Shown: positions 9,309 to 18,466 of the stretch, piece by piece | Numbering within the stretch: position 1 is the stretch's first letter | Layout of the letters: every line of letters starts with the position of its first letter | Assembly: GCF_018069625.1 (NCBI RefSeq) | Contig: NZ_CP072941.1 | Location: 2,790,001 to 2,854,000 of the forward strand | Source of the DNA: Streptomyces yatensis | GTDB taxonomy: Bacteria; Actinomycetota; Actinomycetes; Streptomycetales; Streptomycetaceae | Reading direction: 5' to 3' | DNA: 64,000 bases | Notes under the pieces: model-generated | What the model was told of the DNA's origin: nothing | Databases searched by the model: none | Seen by the model: the letters and a program-made list of their open reading frames with translations, nothing else | Translations under genes and position numbers: made by a program

Positions 9309-9989
9309 TCACGGCACGCGCGCCTCACCCACCTTCTCCGCCGCCCCGCCCTTGCCCGCCGGCTCCGGGGCCCCTCCGCCCGTGACGGCGCCCTCGCCGG
9401 TGATGCGGGCCAGGGCGGCGGCGGCCGCCGCGCTGAGGCGTATGTGCTGGGCGGCGGCGGTCAGCGCCGGGATGGCGCGCTCGTCGCCGATCGCGCCCAG
9501 GCCCTCGACGCAGGCGCGGGCGATCGCCCAGTGGCGGTCACGGGCCCCCAACTGCCGTTCCAGCGCGGCGACCAGGGCCGGTACGGACTCGGCGGCCCGC
9601 AGCTCCACCAGCAGCCGGATGGGGTGCAGGGAGTACGCGGTGCGCAGCGGGTTCGTGGCCAGCGCTGCGGCGGCCCGCGCGGTGCGCGGATCGCCGAGGC
9701 GGGCCAGCACCCGGGCGGCGGTCGCACAGCGGGCCGGCTCACGGTAGTTGAGCAGCAGGACAAGGGTTTCGAAGGCCCGGCGGTCTCCTGCGCTGCCGAG
9801 CACGAAGGCGGCCGTCTCACGCGCCCACAGCGGCTGCTCCGGCGCTACCAGGATGCGGGCCAGCTGTTCGCGCGCGGCAGGGGTGCCCTGACGTACGAGC
9901 GCGAGCAGCGAGGCATGGGCCGCCGTTTCCTGCGGGGTTGAGAGCGAGGCCCGTACCCGCTCCGTCAGCGTCCGGAATTCTTCGTCCAT
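9309..9989 (-). CDS. HEAT-repeat protein
   Basis: A 226-residue soluble protein built of helical HEAT-like repeats, for example REQLARILVAPEQPLWARET, AFETLVLLLNYREPARCA, ARVLARLGDPRTARAAAALA, VPALVAALERQLGARDRHWA and IGDERAIPALTAAAQ, then a Gly/Ala/Pro-rich tail. Such scaffolds bind proteins or phycobilin-like ligands; no enzymatic motif is seen. GGGGAG lies 7 nt upstream of the ATG. It is divergent from the 3-hydroxyacyl-CoA dehydrogenase gene. The function is unknown. Confidence 0.78.
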   Translation of the reverse strand: MDEEFRTLTERVRASLSTPQETAAHASLLALVRQGTPAAREQLARILVAPEQPLWARETAAFVLGSAGDRRAFETLVLLLNYREPARCATAARVLARLGDPRTARAAAALATNPLRTAYSLHPIRLLVELRAAESVPALVAALERQLGARDRHWAIARACVEGLGAIGDERAIPALTAAAQHIRLSAAAAAALARITGEGAVTGGGAPEPAGKGGAAEKVGEARVP

Positions 9990-10383
9990 ACGAGGTCTCC
10001 CCTCCCCGGTGGGCCGCGCCCGGGCACGGCCGCACTTTGAGCTCTGGCATCTTGGTTACCCGCGAGTTAATATGGCGACACGAGCAGCACCCCTGCTCCG
10101 GCGGCCTGGTGACGCAGCCGCCTTGTGTGACGTCGGTTCGGCAGTTCCAGAAAAGCGAGTACGGCATGGCCCCGGGACAGGGCCGGCCGCGTGTCTCCCA
10201 CGGGCAGTTTCCTCCGTGCGGCGCTGTCCGTAAGGGAGCGTGCAAGCCCTTCCATCGGGGATTTGTGTCAGCCGCGTCAGCCCCCCGCGCATGCGTGGCG
10301 TGAACGGCAGCAGTGGCATGACACGAGCTCCCCTCAGTCGTCACTTCATCCCCGTCCACGGGGAACACCCTCTGGAGTCCGCG
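9990..10383. promoter_or_regulatory. Divergent intergenic region with TTACCCGCGAGTTAA quasi-palindrome
   Basis: This 394-bp gap separates the HEAT gene from the divergent dehydrogenase gene and holds no supported gene. At 10056-10070 the sequence TTACCCGCGAGTTAA forms an imperfect inverted repeat of the kind bound by TetR-type regulators of acyl-CoA metabolism. TAATAT at 10068-10073 could be a rightward -10 overlapping it. A leader of about 300 nt would follow. Binding by the nearby TetR protein is inference. Confidence 0.45.
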
Positions 10384-12222
10384 ATGGACCGTCTCCCACA
10401 CACCGGCGTCAGCACTGCGTCCCCCTCTGATCTCTCCCCCTCCCGGGCCCCGCTCACTACTGTGGCCGTCGTCGGGCTCGGCACGATGGGCACCGGCATC
10501 GCCGAAATCCTGGCCCGGGCGGGCCGCGAGGTGATCGGCATCGACATCAACGAAAGCGCCTGCCGCCGAGCCGTCACCGCGCTCGAGGTCGCCACCGCCC
10601 GCGCCGTGCACCGCGAGCGGATCACCGAGCGGGAGCGCGCCGGGATCCTGGACCGCTTCAGCATCTCCACCGATCTGCGCGCCGCCGCCGACGCGGAGCT
10701 GGTGATCGAGGTGGTGCCCGAGGACTACGACACCAAGCACGCGGTCTTCGCCGAGCTGGACACCGTCATCAGCCCCACGGCGATCGTCGCCACCGGCACC
10801 AACGCGCTGTCGGTGACCCGGCTGGCCGCCGAATCCGCCCATCCGGAGCGGTTCTTGGGGCTGCACTTCTTCAATCCGGCGCCCGCGATGAAGCTCGTCG
10901 AGATCGTCTCCAGCGTGCTGACCGCCCCCGCGGCCGTCGAGGCGGTCACCGCCCTCGCCCGCGATCTGGGCAAGGAGCCGGTGGCGCTCGGCGACCGGCC
11001 CGGATTCGTCGCCGACGGGCTGCTGTTCGGCTATCTCAACCAGGCCGCCGCGATGTACGAGGCCAAGTACGCGGCGCGGGAGGACATCGACGCCGCGATG
11101 CGCCTGGGCTGCGGGCTGCCGATGGGCCCGCTGGCCCTGCTCGACCTGATCGGCGTCGACACCGCCCGCACCGTCCTGGAGGCCATGTACGCCGCCTCCG
11201 GCGACCGGCTGCACGCGCCCGCGCCCATCCTGGGGCAGCTCTCCGAGGCGGGTCTCACCGGCCGTAAGGCGGGCCGCGGCTTCTACACGTACGAGGCGCC
11301 GGGCAGCGCCACCGTCGTCCCGGACGCCGCGACGGCCGAGGTGCGGCACTCCACGGAGGGGGCGCGTCCGGTGCGCGCCGTGGGCGTCGCCGGCTCGGGC
11401 ACGATGGCCTCCGGGATCGCCGAGGTCTTCGCGAAGGCGGGCCTGGACGTGGTGCTGGCCGGCCGGACCCTGGAGAAGGCCGAAAAGGCGAAGGCCCGCA
11501 TAGGGAAATCCCTGGAAAGGTCGGTGTCCAAGGGGCGGATGACCAAGCGGGCCCGGGAGCAGGCGCTGGAGCGGATCACCGCGGCCGACACACTGGACGC
11601 GTTCGCCGAGGTGGATCTGGCCGTGGAGGCGGTGGCCGAGGACCTGGTCGTCAAGCAGGAGCTCTTCAAGGTGCTCGACAAGGTCTGCAAACCGGGTGCG
11701 GTGCTGGCCACGACCACCTCCTCGCTGCCGGTCGTGGCCTGCGCACGGGCGACCTCCCGCCCGCAGGACGTGGTGGGCCTGCACTTCTTCAACCCGGCGC
11801 CCGCGATGAAGCTGGTCGAGGTGGTGCGCACCGTGCTGACCGCGGACGATGTGCGCGCGACCGCGCACGCGGTGTGCGCGGCGGTGGGCAAGCATCCGGT
11901 GGACTGCGGCGACCGGGCGGGCTTCATCGTGAACGCCCTGCTCTTCCCATACCTCAACAACGCCGTGAAGATGGTGCAGGAGCACTACGCCACCCCGGAC
12001 GCCATCGACGCCGCGATGAAGCTGGGCGGCGGCTATCCCATGGGGCCGTTCGAGCTGCTCGATGTCGTGGGGCTCGATGTGTCGCTGGCCATCGAGCGGG
12101 TGCTGCACCGGGAGTTCCGTGAACCGGGCCTGGCGCCGGCGCCGCTGCTGGAGCATCTGGTGGCCGCGGGGTGCCTGGGGCGCAAGACCGGGCGCGGCTT
12201 CCGCGAGTATGCAAAAGCCTGA
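10384..12222 (+). CDS. Double-module 3-hydroxyacyl-CoA (3-hydroxybutyryl-CoA) dehydrogenase
   Basis: A 612-residue NAD(P)-dependent dehydrogenase interconverting acetoacetyl-CoA and 3-hydroxybutyryl-CoA or longer homologues. It contains two complete copies of the usual 280-290-residue enzyme. Module 1 has the dinucleotide motif GLGTMG (residues 31-36) and HFFNPAPAMKLVE; module 2, from about residue 320, has GSGTMA and a second HFFNPAPAMKLVE. Both keep the catalytic-His region and the C-terminal GxPMGP(L/F)xLLD segment. The ATG at 10384 follows GGAG at 10374-10377; upstream in-frame ATGs lack homology. It could supply crotonyl-CoA precursor to the ccr pathway. The next gene is a TetR regulator. 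Confidence 0.88.
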   Translation: MDRLPHTGVSTASPSDLSPSRAPLTTVAVVGLGTMGTGIAEILARAGREVIGIDINESACRRAVTALEVATARAVHRERITERERAGILDRFSISTDLRAAADAELVIEVVPEDYDTKHAVFAELDTVISPTAIVATGTNALSVTRLAAESAHPERFLGLHFFNPAPAMKLVEIVSSVLTAPAAVEAVTALARDLGKEPVALGDRPGFVADGLLFGYLNQAAAMYEAKYAAREDIDAAMRLGCGLPMGPLALLDLIGVDTARTVLEAMYAASGDRLHAPAPILGQLSEAGLTGRKAGRGFYTYEAPGSATVVPDAATAEVRHSTEGARPVRAVGVAGSGTMASGIAEVFAKAGLDVVLAGRTLEKAEKAKARIGKSLERSVSKGRMTKRAREQALERITAADTLDAFAEVDLAVEAVAEDLVVKQELFKVLDKVCKPGAVLATTTSSLPVVACARATSRPQDVVGLHFFNPAPAMKLVEVVRTVLTADDVRATAHAVCAAVGKHPVDCGDRAGFIVNALLFPYLNNAVKMVQEHYATPDAIDAAMKLGGGYPMGPFELLDVVGLDVSLAIERVLHREFREPGLAPAPLLEHLVAAGCLGRKTGRGFREYAKA

Positions 12223-12337
12223 ATTCTGCTCCGGGTGGGGCGGACCGCCTGAGTCCGGTTCCGGGTGGGGCGGGCTGCTGGAGCCTTCCGTCGGTCTGCC
12301 CCCGCACCGGCACTCACAAGCGTGTTACGTTCCCCAC

Positions 12338-13162
12338 ATGTCCCAGCCCGTGAAGGCCACACGTACGGAGCGTACGAAGCGATCCCCCTCATCCGGCGGC
12401 GGTGAGAGCGCGGGAAGTCGCCGCGCCGCGGCTCAACGTCTGTCCATGCGCCGCAAACTCGCGGCCGCGGCGATGGAGTTGTTCGCGACGCAGGGGTACG
12501 AGGCGACGACCGTCGACGAGATCGCGGCCAGGGCGGGAGTGGCCCGCCGCACCTTCTTCCGGCACTTCCGCTCCAAGGAAGAGGCGATCTTCCCGGACCA
12601 CGACGACACGTTGGTGCGGGCGGCGGCGGTGCTGGACGCGGCACCTCCGCATGAGCACCCCCTGGACACCGTGTGCCGCGGCATCAAGGAGGTCATGCGG
12701 ATGTACGCGGCCGCACCGTCCGTCTCCGTGGAGCGCTACCGGCTGACCCGTGAGGTACCGGCGCTGCGGGAGCGGGAGATCGCCTCGGTGGCCCGCTACG
12801 AGCGGCTGTTCACCCGCTATCTGCTGGGCCACTTCGACGAGGGCGCCCACCACGACGGCGACGACGATCCGCTGCTGGCCGAGGTCGCCGCGTCGGCCGT
12901 GGTCACGGCCCACAACCACGTGCTGCGGCGCTGGCTGCGGGCGGGCGGCCAGGGCGATGTGGAGACCCAGCTGGACCACGCCTTCGCGATCGTCCGCGAA
13001 ACCTTCGGGAGCGGCATCGGCGCCCGCCCCCTCCCGTCCGGCAGCCGCCCCGCGGCGACGGTGTCGGCGACGGACGAGGACGAGGTGGTGGTGATGGTGG
13101 CGCGGACGGATGCGCCGCTGGCCGAGGTGATGCGCACGATCAAGGAAGCGCTCAAGCGGTAG
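12338..13162 (+). CDS. TetR-family transcriptional regulator
   Basis: A 274-residue repressor. The N-terminal helix-turn-helix is classic (about residues 45-90: AAMELFATQGYEATTVDEIA, AGVARRTFFRHFRSKEEA), preceded by a basic Ser-rich extension. The ligand-binding domain follows, and the C-terminus is an unusual acidic-then-basic tail (DEDEVVVMVARTDAPLAEVM). The ATG at 12338 is used; a longer frame upstream would run into the dehydrogenase gene. It lies 115 bp downstream of that gene and probably senses an acyl-CoA. Candidate targets are the palindromes at 10056-10070 and 18446-18460, by position only. Confidence 0.88.
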   Translation: MSQPVKATRTERTKRSPSSGGGESAGSRRAAAQRLSMRRKLAAAAMELFATQGYEATTVDEIAARAGVARRTFFRHFRSKEEAIFPDHDDTLVRAAAVLDAAPPHEHPLDTVCRGIKEVMRMYAAAPSVSVERYRLTREVPALREREIASVARYERLFTRYLLGHFDEGAHHDGDDDPLLAEVAASAVVTAHNHVLRRWLRAGGQGDVETQLDHAFAIVRETFGSGIGARPLPSGSRPAATVSATDEDEVVVMVARTDAPLAEVMRTIKEALKR

Positions 13163-13418
13163 CTCTGGCGGTCGTCCGGGTGCGCCGGTCCGGGGCTCGC
13201 CTCCTGGGCCGGGTGTCCCACGTCGTGGGCCGGGGTGGCCGCCGGTACGGACGGTTCGGCACCGCCGGGCTCCGACGTCGGACGTCTCGCCGTCGCGGCG
13301 GGGGCAAGGGGGCGGGATCCGCCCCCGCCCGCGGACCCAGGGGCGGGCGGCTCAGCGGGGCGGGGCCCGCCCCCCACAGGCAGGTCCCGCCCCTCGCCGG
13401 GCCTCGGGGCCCGGCTCG

Positions 13419-13449
13419 GCGCCGCCCCGGTGCCGGGCCGGGGCGGCGC
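13419..13449 (-). terminator. Hairpin after the GH97 gene
   Basis: A perfect 12-bp stem, GCGCCGCCCCGG/CCGGGGCGGCGC, with a 7-nt loop ends 8 bp beyond the stop of the minus-strand GH97 gene. It could also stop transcription from the convergent TetR gene. The rest of 13163-13456 is GC-rich with further small inverted repeats and no gene. Confidence 0.6.
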
Positions 13450-13456
13450 GAGCGCG

Positions 13457-15307
13457 TCAGCCGGTCTTGGTCAGCTTCGCGGCGAAGCCGCCGTTCTTCG
13501 GGACGTCCACCGAGAGCCGCGAGTCCGGTGTAACCTCGTGGGTTTCGGTGACGACCTTGCCGTCCGGACCGTCCTTCCACACCTCGATCCGCCAGCCGCC
13601 CTTGCCGAGGAAGCTCAGCGGCTCGTCCAGCGTGCGGGCCTCGCCCGAGGTGATCGCGCCCAGGTACCAGGTGTCGCCGGAGCGGCGGGCCAGGACGGCG
13701 CGGTCGCCGGGGTCGCCGTCGACCAGTCGCGTCTCGTCCCACACCGTGGGCACCTGGTTCAGGAACCTCAGCTCCCGCGGCCGGCTCTCGTACGACTCGA
13801 CGCTGTCGGCGAAGTGCTGCACCCCGGACTCGTAGACGACCGAGAGCGCGAGTTCGGCCGCGTCGCTCGTGGGCCGTACGCCCGTGAAGGTCACCGGTGT
13901 GAAGTCCATGGGCCCGACGAGGTTCCGGGTGAAGGGCAGGGTCGTGTAGTGCGCCGCCGGGAAGGGCTGGCGGCCCGGCTTGGGGCGGGTGCCCTCGGCG
14001 CCCTTGACCGCCTCGGTGCTCATCAGCTGCGGCCAGGTCCGCTCCTGGCCGCGCGGGATGGTGGCGCCGTGGAAGTTCAGCATCAGCTGGTTCCGGGCGC
14101 TGTCCTTGAAGACCGCGTCGTACCAGCGCATCCGGTCCTGGCCGTCCGACTCCAGGAAGTCGATCTTCAGCCCGGCGATCCCCCAGGACTTCCACAGCGG
14201 GAACAGCCGGTCGCGCTCGCTCTGCGCGTCGATGGTCTGCCAGCGGGCCCACAGCCAGACGCCGACGCCCTTCTCCTTGGCGTACGCGGTCAGCTCGGGC
14301 ATCCAGGAGTCGCTCCAGCCGGAGTCCACCAGGATGTACTCCCAGCCCTCGCGCGCCGCGAAGTCCACGAACTTCTTCTGGGCGTCCAGGCTGGCCGGGC
14401 TCTGCCCGTCGGACCACCAGGACCACGCCGCCCGGCCCGGCTTGATCCATGAGGTGTCGGCGACCTTGGAGGGGGCGGCCAGATCGGTCGGCAGATCGCT
14501 CTCGGTGACGGTGGCGAGATCCCCGATGACCATGGTGCGCCAGGGCGTGGTCAGCCCGGGGCCGCTCACCTCGGCGGGGTCGGGGAGGGTGAGCTTGAAG
14601 CGGTCGGTGGCGGAGTCGAGGGCGAGCCGGGAGCCGCCGTACGAGCTGTTCAGATCCGCTTCCTCGATCAGCATCCAGCTCTTGCCGATGTGGAAGAGCG
14701 ACGGATAGCCGTAGTCGCCCGCCTTCGCGTCGGCGACCGTGCCGTGGTCATGGGCGGACTCGTAGTCCTGGCGGCCGTTGTCGTACGGCAGCAGGAAGGA
14801 GTCGGCGGACGGCGGGACGGCGTATTCGGTGCTTTCGCCGAGCACGGTGACCGTGCCCTTGTCCGGCAGCACGTAGCGGTAGGCCAGGCCGTCGGCGGAG
14901 ACCCGGATGACCACCTTCAGCGTCCGCCCGTCCTTGCGGAAGGTGAAGGTCGACTCGGAGGCGTCGGAGGTGTGATGGGTACGGCGGCCGGTGGTGGTCG
15001 TATAGGTCTCGTGGACCGTGCGGTCGCTGCGCCCCGCGAACCGCAAGCCCTTGCTGAAATCCGTCTCCGCGGTGCGGATCCCCAGCCCCGACGGCCGCAG
15101 CACGGTGGTGCCGCCATCGCGCGCGGACAGCGTAAGACCGCCCTCGTTGCTCAGTCTGAGCTCGCCGCTGACCTGCCCCTTTCCGGTCAGCCGCCAGTCC
15201 TGCGCACGACCGTCCGATGCCGCCGCCGCCCGGAGCGGCACCAGCACGGCGGCCGCACAGGCGAGCGCGGCCACGGCTCTGGTGACCTTTGATCGTGCCG
15301 TATGCAT
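13457..15307 (-). CDS. Secreted glycoside hydrolase family 97
   Basis: A 616-residue secreted alpha-glycosidase with a cleavable signal peptide (residues 1-30, VTRAVAALACAAAVLVPLRAAAASD). The order is an N-terminal GH97 beta-sandwich, a (beta/alpha)8 barrel with GWEYILVDSGWSD and GLKIDFLESDGQ, and a C-terminal domain. The Asp of KIDF sits at the nucleophile position of retaining GH97 enzymes such as alpha-galactosidases; the inverting SusB-type glutamates are not obvious. GGAGGAACG precedes the ATG. It is divergent from the GH95-like gene, suggesting joint use in degrading a plant or fungal oligosaccharide. Substrate specificity is not determined. Confidence 0.9.
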   Translation of the reverse strand: MHTARSKVTRAVAALACAAAVLVPLRAAAASDGRAQDWRLTGKGQVSGELRLSNEGGLTLSARDGGTTVLRPSGLGIRTAETDFSKGLRFAGRSDRTVHETYTTTTGRRTHHTSDASESTFTFRKDGRTLKVVIRVSADGLAYRYVLPDKGTVTVLGESTEYAVPPSADSFLLPYDNGRQDYESAHDHGTVADAKAGDYGYPSLFHIGKSWMLIEEADLNSSYGGSRLALDSATDRFKLTLPDPAEVSGPGLTTPWRTMVIGDLATVTESDLPTDLAAPSKVADTSWIKPGRAAWSWWSDGQSPASLDAQKKFVDFAAREGWEYILVDSGWSDSWMPELTAYAKEKGVGVWLWARWQTIDAQSERDRLFPLWKSWGIAGLKIDFLESDGQDRMRWYDAVFKDSARNQLMLNFHGATIPRGQERTWPQLMSTEAVKGAEGTRPKPGRQPFPAAHYTTLPFTRNLVGPMDFTPVTFTGVRPTSDAAELALSVVYESGVQHFADSVESYESRPRELRFLNQVPTVWDETRLVDGDPGDRAVLARRSGDTWYLGAITSGEARTLDEPLSFLGKGGWRIEVWKDGPDGKVVTETHEVTPDSRLSVDVPKNGGFAAKLTKTG

Positions 15308-15368
15308 CGTTCCTCCTCGTACACCGCACCTCGATGCGGCGCTCGATACATCAGAGCAATCGCCTACC

Positions 15369-15431
15369 TTGACGCATCATTAGCCCGTTCCTACGCTCCC
15401 GTCTAGCCAAATCATCGGATCAATCTGATCG
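15369..15431 (+). promoter_or_regulatory. Promoter of the GH95-like gene with GATCA/TGATC operator
   Basis: TTGACG (15369-15374), a 17-bp spacer and TACGCT (15392-15397) form a good sigma-70-type promoter. Just downstream of the expected start lies CGGATCAATCTGATCG (15416-15431), with perfect GATCA/TGATC arms, a likely repressor site for the divergent glycosidase pair. AGGAG at 15442-15446 is the ribosome-binding site. Confidence 0.5.
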
Positions 15432-15454
15432 CTTCGGGGACAGGAGATGACGGG

Positions 15455-18322
15455 ATGCCAGTCAGCAGACGTGGGTTCCTGGGCCGGGTGGCGGCGGGCG
15501 CGGCCGCGAGCACGGCCGTCGGCGCGGCCCTCCCCGAACAGGAGGCGGCCGCCCAGTCACAGCAGTCGGTGGCCCTGCGGGGCATGCGCACCGACCAGGA
15601 GTGGGAGCGCTTTCTGGGCGGGCAGGATCTGATCTGGAAGCGCTTGCCGAGAACCTGGTACGAGGGGCCGTTCCTCGGCAATGGGCTGCTCGGCTCGATG
15701 ATCTATCAGGAGCCCGGCGAGAACGCGCTGCGGTTCACCATCCACCACAGCGAGGTGCAGGATCACCGGCCCACCGAAGGCGGCAGCGACTGGGGCGTGG
15801 CACGGCTCCCGGTCGGCAATCTGCTGCTGCGCCCGGTCGGCACCATCACCGGCGTCGATCTGCGGCTGGAGCTGTGGAACGCCGAGTTGCGCGGCACGAT
15901 CACCACGGACAAGGGGAAGCTGAAGCTCCGCGCCCTGGTGCACAACGACCGCACCATGCTGCTGGCCACCGTCGAGGCGAGCGCCGGCGAGGAGGGGTTC
16001 CGCTGGGAGTTCAAGCCGTCACCGGCGGTCAGCCCGCGCATCGTCCGCGAGGATCCGCCGAAGGGCTTCGAGCCCAACCCGGCCCCGGTCACCCGCACCG
16101 AGGACGGGCTCGGCATCACCGTCCAGTCGCTGGTGGCGGGCGGGCAGACGGTCAGCGCGTACCGGGAGCGGGGCAGCGGCCGGGAGCGCACGTACTACCT
16201 GGCCGTGGCGCACTCCCACCCCGGTACGGACGCCGAGGGCCGGGCCCTGACCACCGTGCGCAAGGCGTCGGCGCTGCCGGTCTCCAGCCTGCGGCGCACC
16301 CACTACGAGTGGTGGCACCGCTTCTACCGCAAGAGCTTCATCTCGGTGCCCGACGGGATGCTGCAGAGCTTCTACTGGATCCAGCTCTACAAGCTGGCCT
16401 GCGCCGCCCGTGAGCACGCCCCCGTCATGGCCACCACCGGCCCGTGGGTGGAGCCGACCCCCTGGCCCGGCGTGTGGTGGAACCTCAACGTCCAGCTGGA
16501 GTACTGGCCGGTCCAGGGCTCCAACCACCTGGAGCTGGACGCGATTCCGCGCACCCTGGCCGAGAACACCGATGTGCTCATCGGCGCGCTCAAGCCCGAG
16601 TACCGCGCCGACTCGGCCGGGCTGCGCCGCTCCACGGACGCGCAGTGCGAGGACAACGGCACGGTCCCGGTGCCCGGCGTCGGGGACTCCCCCGAGGTCG
16701 GCAATCTGCCCTGGGCGCTGCACAACGTCTGGCTGACCTACCGCCACACCATGGACCGGGGCGTGCTGGAGGATGTGCTCTATCCGCTGCTGCGCCGCTC
16801 CACCAACTACTACCTGCACTTTCTCACCGAGCAGTCGGACGGCAGGCTGCATCTGCCGAAGACCTTCTCGCCCGAGTACGGCGCGGCCCCGGACTGCAAC
16901 TACGACCTGGCGCTGCTGCGCTGGTCCTGCCGGACCCTGCTGACGGCGGTCGAGCTGCTGGACAAGGACGATCCGCTGGTGCCCAAGTGGCGCGAGGTGC
17001 TGGAGAAGCTGGTCGACTATCCGGTGGACGAGAACGGCTTCATGATCGGCACCGGTGTCCCGTTCGCCAAGTCCCACCGCCACTACTCCCATATGCTCTC
17101 GGTCTACCCGCTCTACCTGGTCAATTGGGACCAGCCGGAACACCGGGACCTGATCGCCCGCTCGCTGGAGCACTGGATCAGCTTCGAGGGCGCGCTGCGC
17201 GGCTACAGCTTCTCGGGCGCGGCCTCGATCTCCACCCAGATGGGGCGCGGCGATGACGCGCTGAGGTATCTGCGGGAGCTGGTGGCGCGGTTCATCCAGC
17301 CCAATACCCACTACTACGAGGCGGGTCCGGTGATCGAGACCCCGCTGTCGGGTGCGCAGGCGATCCACGACATGCTCTGCCAGAGCTGGGGCGGCACCAT
17401 CCGCTTCTTCCCCGGGGTGCCGGGCGAGTGGCGGGACGTCACGCTGCACGACTTCCGCACCGAGGGCGCGTTCCTGGTCAGCGCGGTGCGCACGGGCGGC
17501 AGAACGCGCTGGGTGCGGGTGCGCAGCCTGGCCGGGGAGCCCTGCCGGGTCCGCCACTCGATCGGCGGCCGGGTCACGGTCGCCGGGGTCGGGGGGCCCG
17601 CGCCGAAGTGGCGTGACCTGGGGAACGGCGAGATCGAGCTGGAGCTGGACCGGGAGGACGAGGCGGTGATCTATCCGGCGGGCACCCGGCCGGACTTCCG
17701 GGTCGCCCCGGTGAAGGTCACCACCCCGGCCGAGCCCTGGGGCCTGCCGGAGCTGCCGCAGGCGGGCGCGGTCACCCAGGTGGATCTGACCGGGCACTTC
17801 GACAACGACGCCATCACCACCGAGATGTACTACGGGGACGGCGACTTCGACGGTACGGGCCGCACCTATCCGATGGCGCAGCTGCCGCAGACCGGGCAGA
17901 CCGAGGACGACGGGATCACCTTCGCGTTCACCAACGGCAGCGAGGGCTCCGACAACAACGTGATCGCGGCGGGCCAGAAGGTGGCGGTCCCGGCGGGCAG
18001 CTACGCCAAGCTGCATGTGCTGGGCGCGGGCGACACCGGCAATGTGTCGGTACCGGCCGAGGCCACGTACGCCGACGGCTCCACGGGCACGCTGACCATC
18101 CAGCTCACGGGCTGGATGTCGGGCCCGGCGTACGGCGAGACGGAGGCGGTGCGGACCAGCCAGATCCACACCCGCACCGGCCCGTTGGGCACCAAGTCCG
18201 CGATCTTCCACCAGGTGGTGGAGCTGGACCCGGCCAAGGAGCTGTCGGCGATCACGCTGACCGCCCCCTCGGGCACCGCACGGGCCCATGTCTTCGCGCT
18301 CTCGCTGGAGAAGAACGACTGA
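15455..18322 (+). CDS. Secreted GH95-like glycoside hydrolase (alpha-L-fucosidase/galactosidase type), Tat signal
   Basis: A 955-residue exported glycosidase. The N-terminus SRRGFLGRVAAGAAAS is a twin-arginine signal. A GH95-type N-terminal beta-domain (RTWYEGPFLGNGLLGSMIY, HHSEVQDHRP) is followed by an (alpha/alpha)6 barrel (about 270-690: WWNLNVQLEYWP, KTFSPEYG, HRHYSHMLSVYPL) and a beta-rich C-terminus. Residues from about 765 to the end form an extra carbohydrate-binding-like domain. GH95 enzymes act on fucosylated or L-galactosylated glycans; the exact substrate is uncertain. The ATG at 15455 has AGGAG 8 nt upstream. It is followed by a strong terminator. Confidence 0.85.
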   Translation: MPVSRRGFLGRVAAGAAASTAVGAALPEQEAAAQSQQSVALRGMRTDQEWERFLGGQDLIWKRLPRTWYEGPFLGNGLLGSMIYQEPGENALRFTIHHSEVQDHRPTEGGSDWGVARLPVGNLLLRPVGTITGVDLRLELWNAELRGTITTDKGKLKLRALVHNDRTMLLATVEASAGEEGFRWEFKPSPAVSPRIVREDPPKGFEPNPAPVTRTEDGLGITVQSLVAGGQTVSAYRERGSGRERTYYLAVAHSHPGTDAEGRALTTVRKASALPVSSLRRTHYEWWHRFYRKSFISVPDGMLQSFYWIQLYKLACAAREHAPVMATTGPWVEPTPWPGVWWNLNVQLEYWPVQGSNHLELDAIPRTLAENTDVLIGALKPEYRADSAGLRRSTDAQCEDNGTVPVPGVGDSPEVGNLPWALHNVWLTYRHTMDRGVLEDVLYPLLRRSTNYYLHFLTEQSDGRLHLPKTFSPEYGAAPDCNYDLALLRWSCRTLLTAVELLDKDDPLVPKWREVLEKLVDYPVDENGFMIGTGVPFAKSHRHYSHMLSVYPLYLVNWDQPEHRDLIARSLEHWISFEGALRGYSFSGAASISTQMGRGDDALRYLRELVARFIQPNTHYYEAGPVIETPLSGAQAIHDMLCQSWGGTIRFFPGVPGEWRDVTLHDFRTEGAFLVSAVRTGGRTRWVRVRSLAGEPCRVRHSIGGRVTVAGVGGPAPKWRDLGNGEIELELDREDEAVIYPAGTRPDFRVAPVKVTTPAEPWGLPELPQAGAVTQVDLTGHFDNDAITTEMYYGDGDFDGTGRTYPMAQLPQTGQTEDDGITFAFTNGSEGSDNNVIAAGQKVAVPAGSYAKLHVLGAGDTGNVSVPAEATYADGSTGTLTIQLTGWMSGPAYGETEAVRTSQIHTRTGPLGTKSAIFHQVVELDPAKELSAITLTAPSGTARAHVFALSLEKND

Positions 18323-18350
18323 CGCAACGCACCTCACCGCACACCCACAG

Positions 18351-18381
18351 TGACGGCCGCCCCCTCCCGGGGCGGCCGTCA
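18351..18381 (+). terminator. Strong hairpin terminator after the GH95-like gene
   Basis: A perfect 13-bp stem, TGACGGCCGCCCC/GGGGCGGCCGTCA, with a 5-nt loop, 28 bp after the stop codon and followed by ttgctc. It separates the glycosidases from the ccr operon. Confidence 0.8.
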
Positions 18382-18437
18382 TTGCTCATGTGTGCAGCCG
18401 AGATGACAACTGAGGGAATTTGTTGGCACGCAGTGTC

Positions 18438-18466
18438 TTGCGGGGTGGCACAGCGTGCCATACGGT
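18438..18466 (+). promoter_or_regulatory. ccr operon promoter with TGGCAC-AGC-GTGCCA palindrome in the spacer
   Basis: TTGCGG (18438-18443), a 17-bp spacer and TACGGT (18461-18466) form a candidate promoter. The spacer contains the perfect inverted repeat TGGCACAGCGTGCCA (18446-18460); a further GGCACGC half-site lies at 18425-18431. Transcription from here would give a leader of about 215 nt before ccr. The leader region 18470-18689 holds no supported gene. Confidence 0.5.

Noticed and set aside
8911..9328. Cys/Arg/His-repeat ORFs antisense to the 14-bp array
   Set aside because: They are translations of the tandem repeat in three frames, not proteins.
16019..18382. 787-codon ORF antisense to the GH95-like gene
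   Set aside because: Low-complexity Arg/Gly/His composition; the plus-strand glycosidase has a signal peptide, domains and a terminator.
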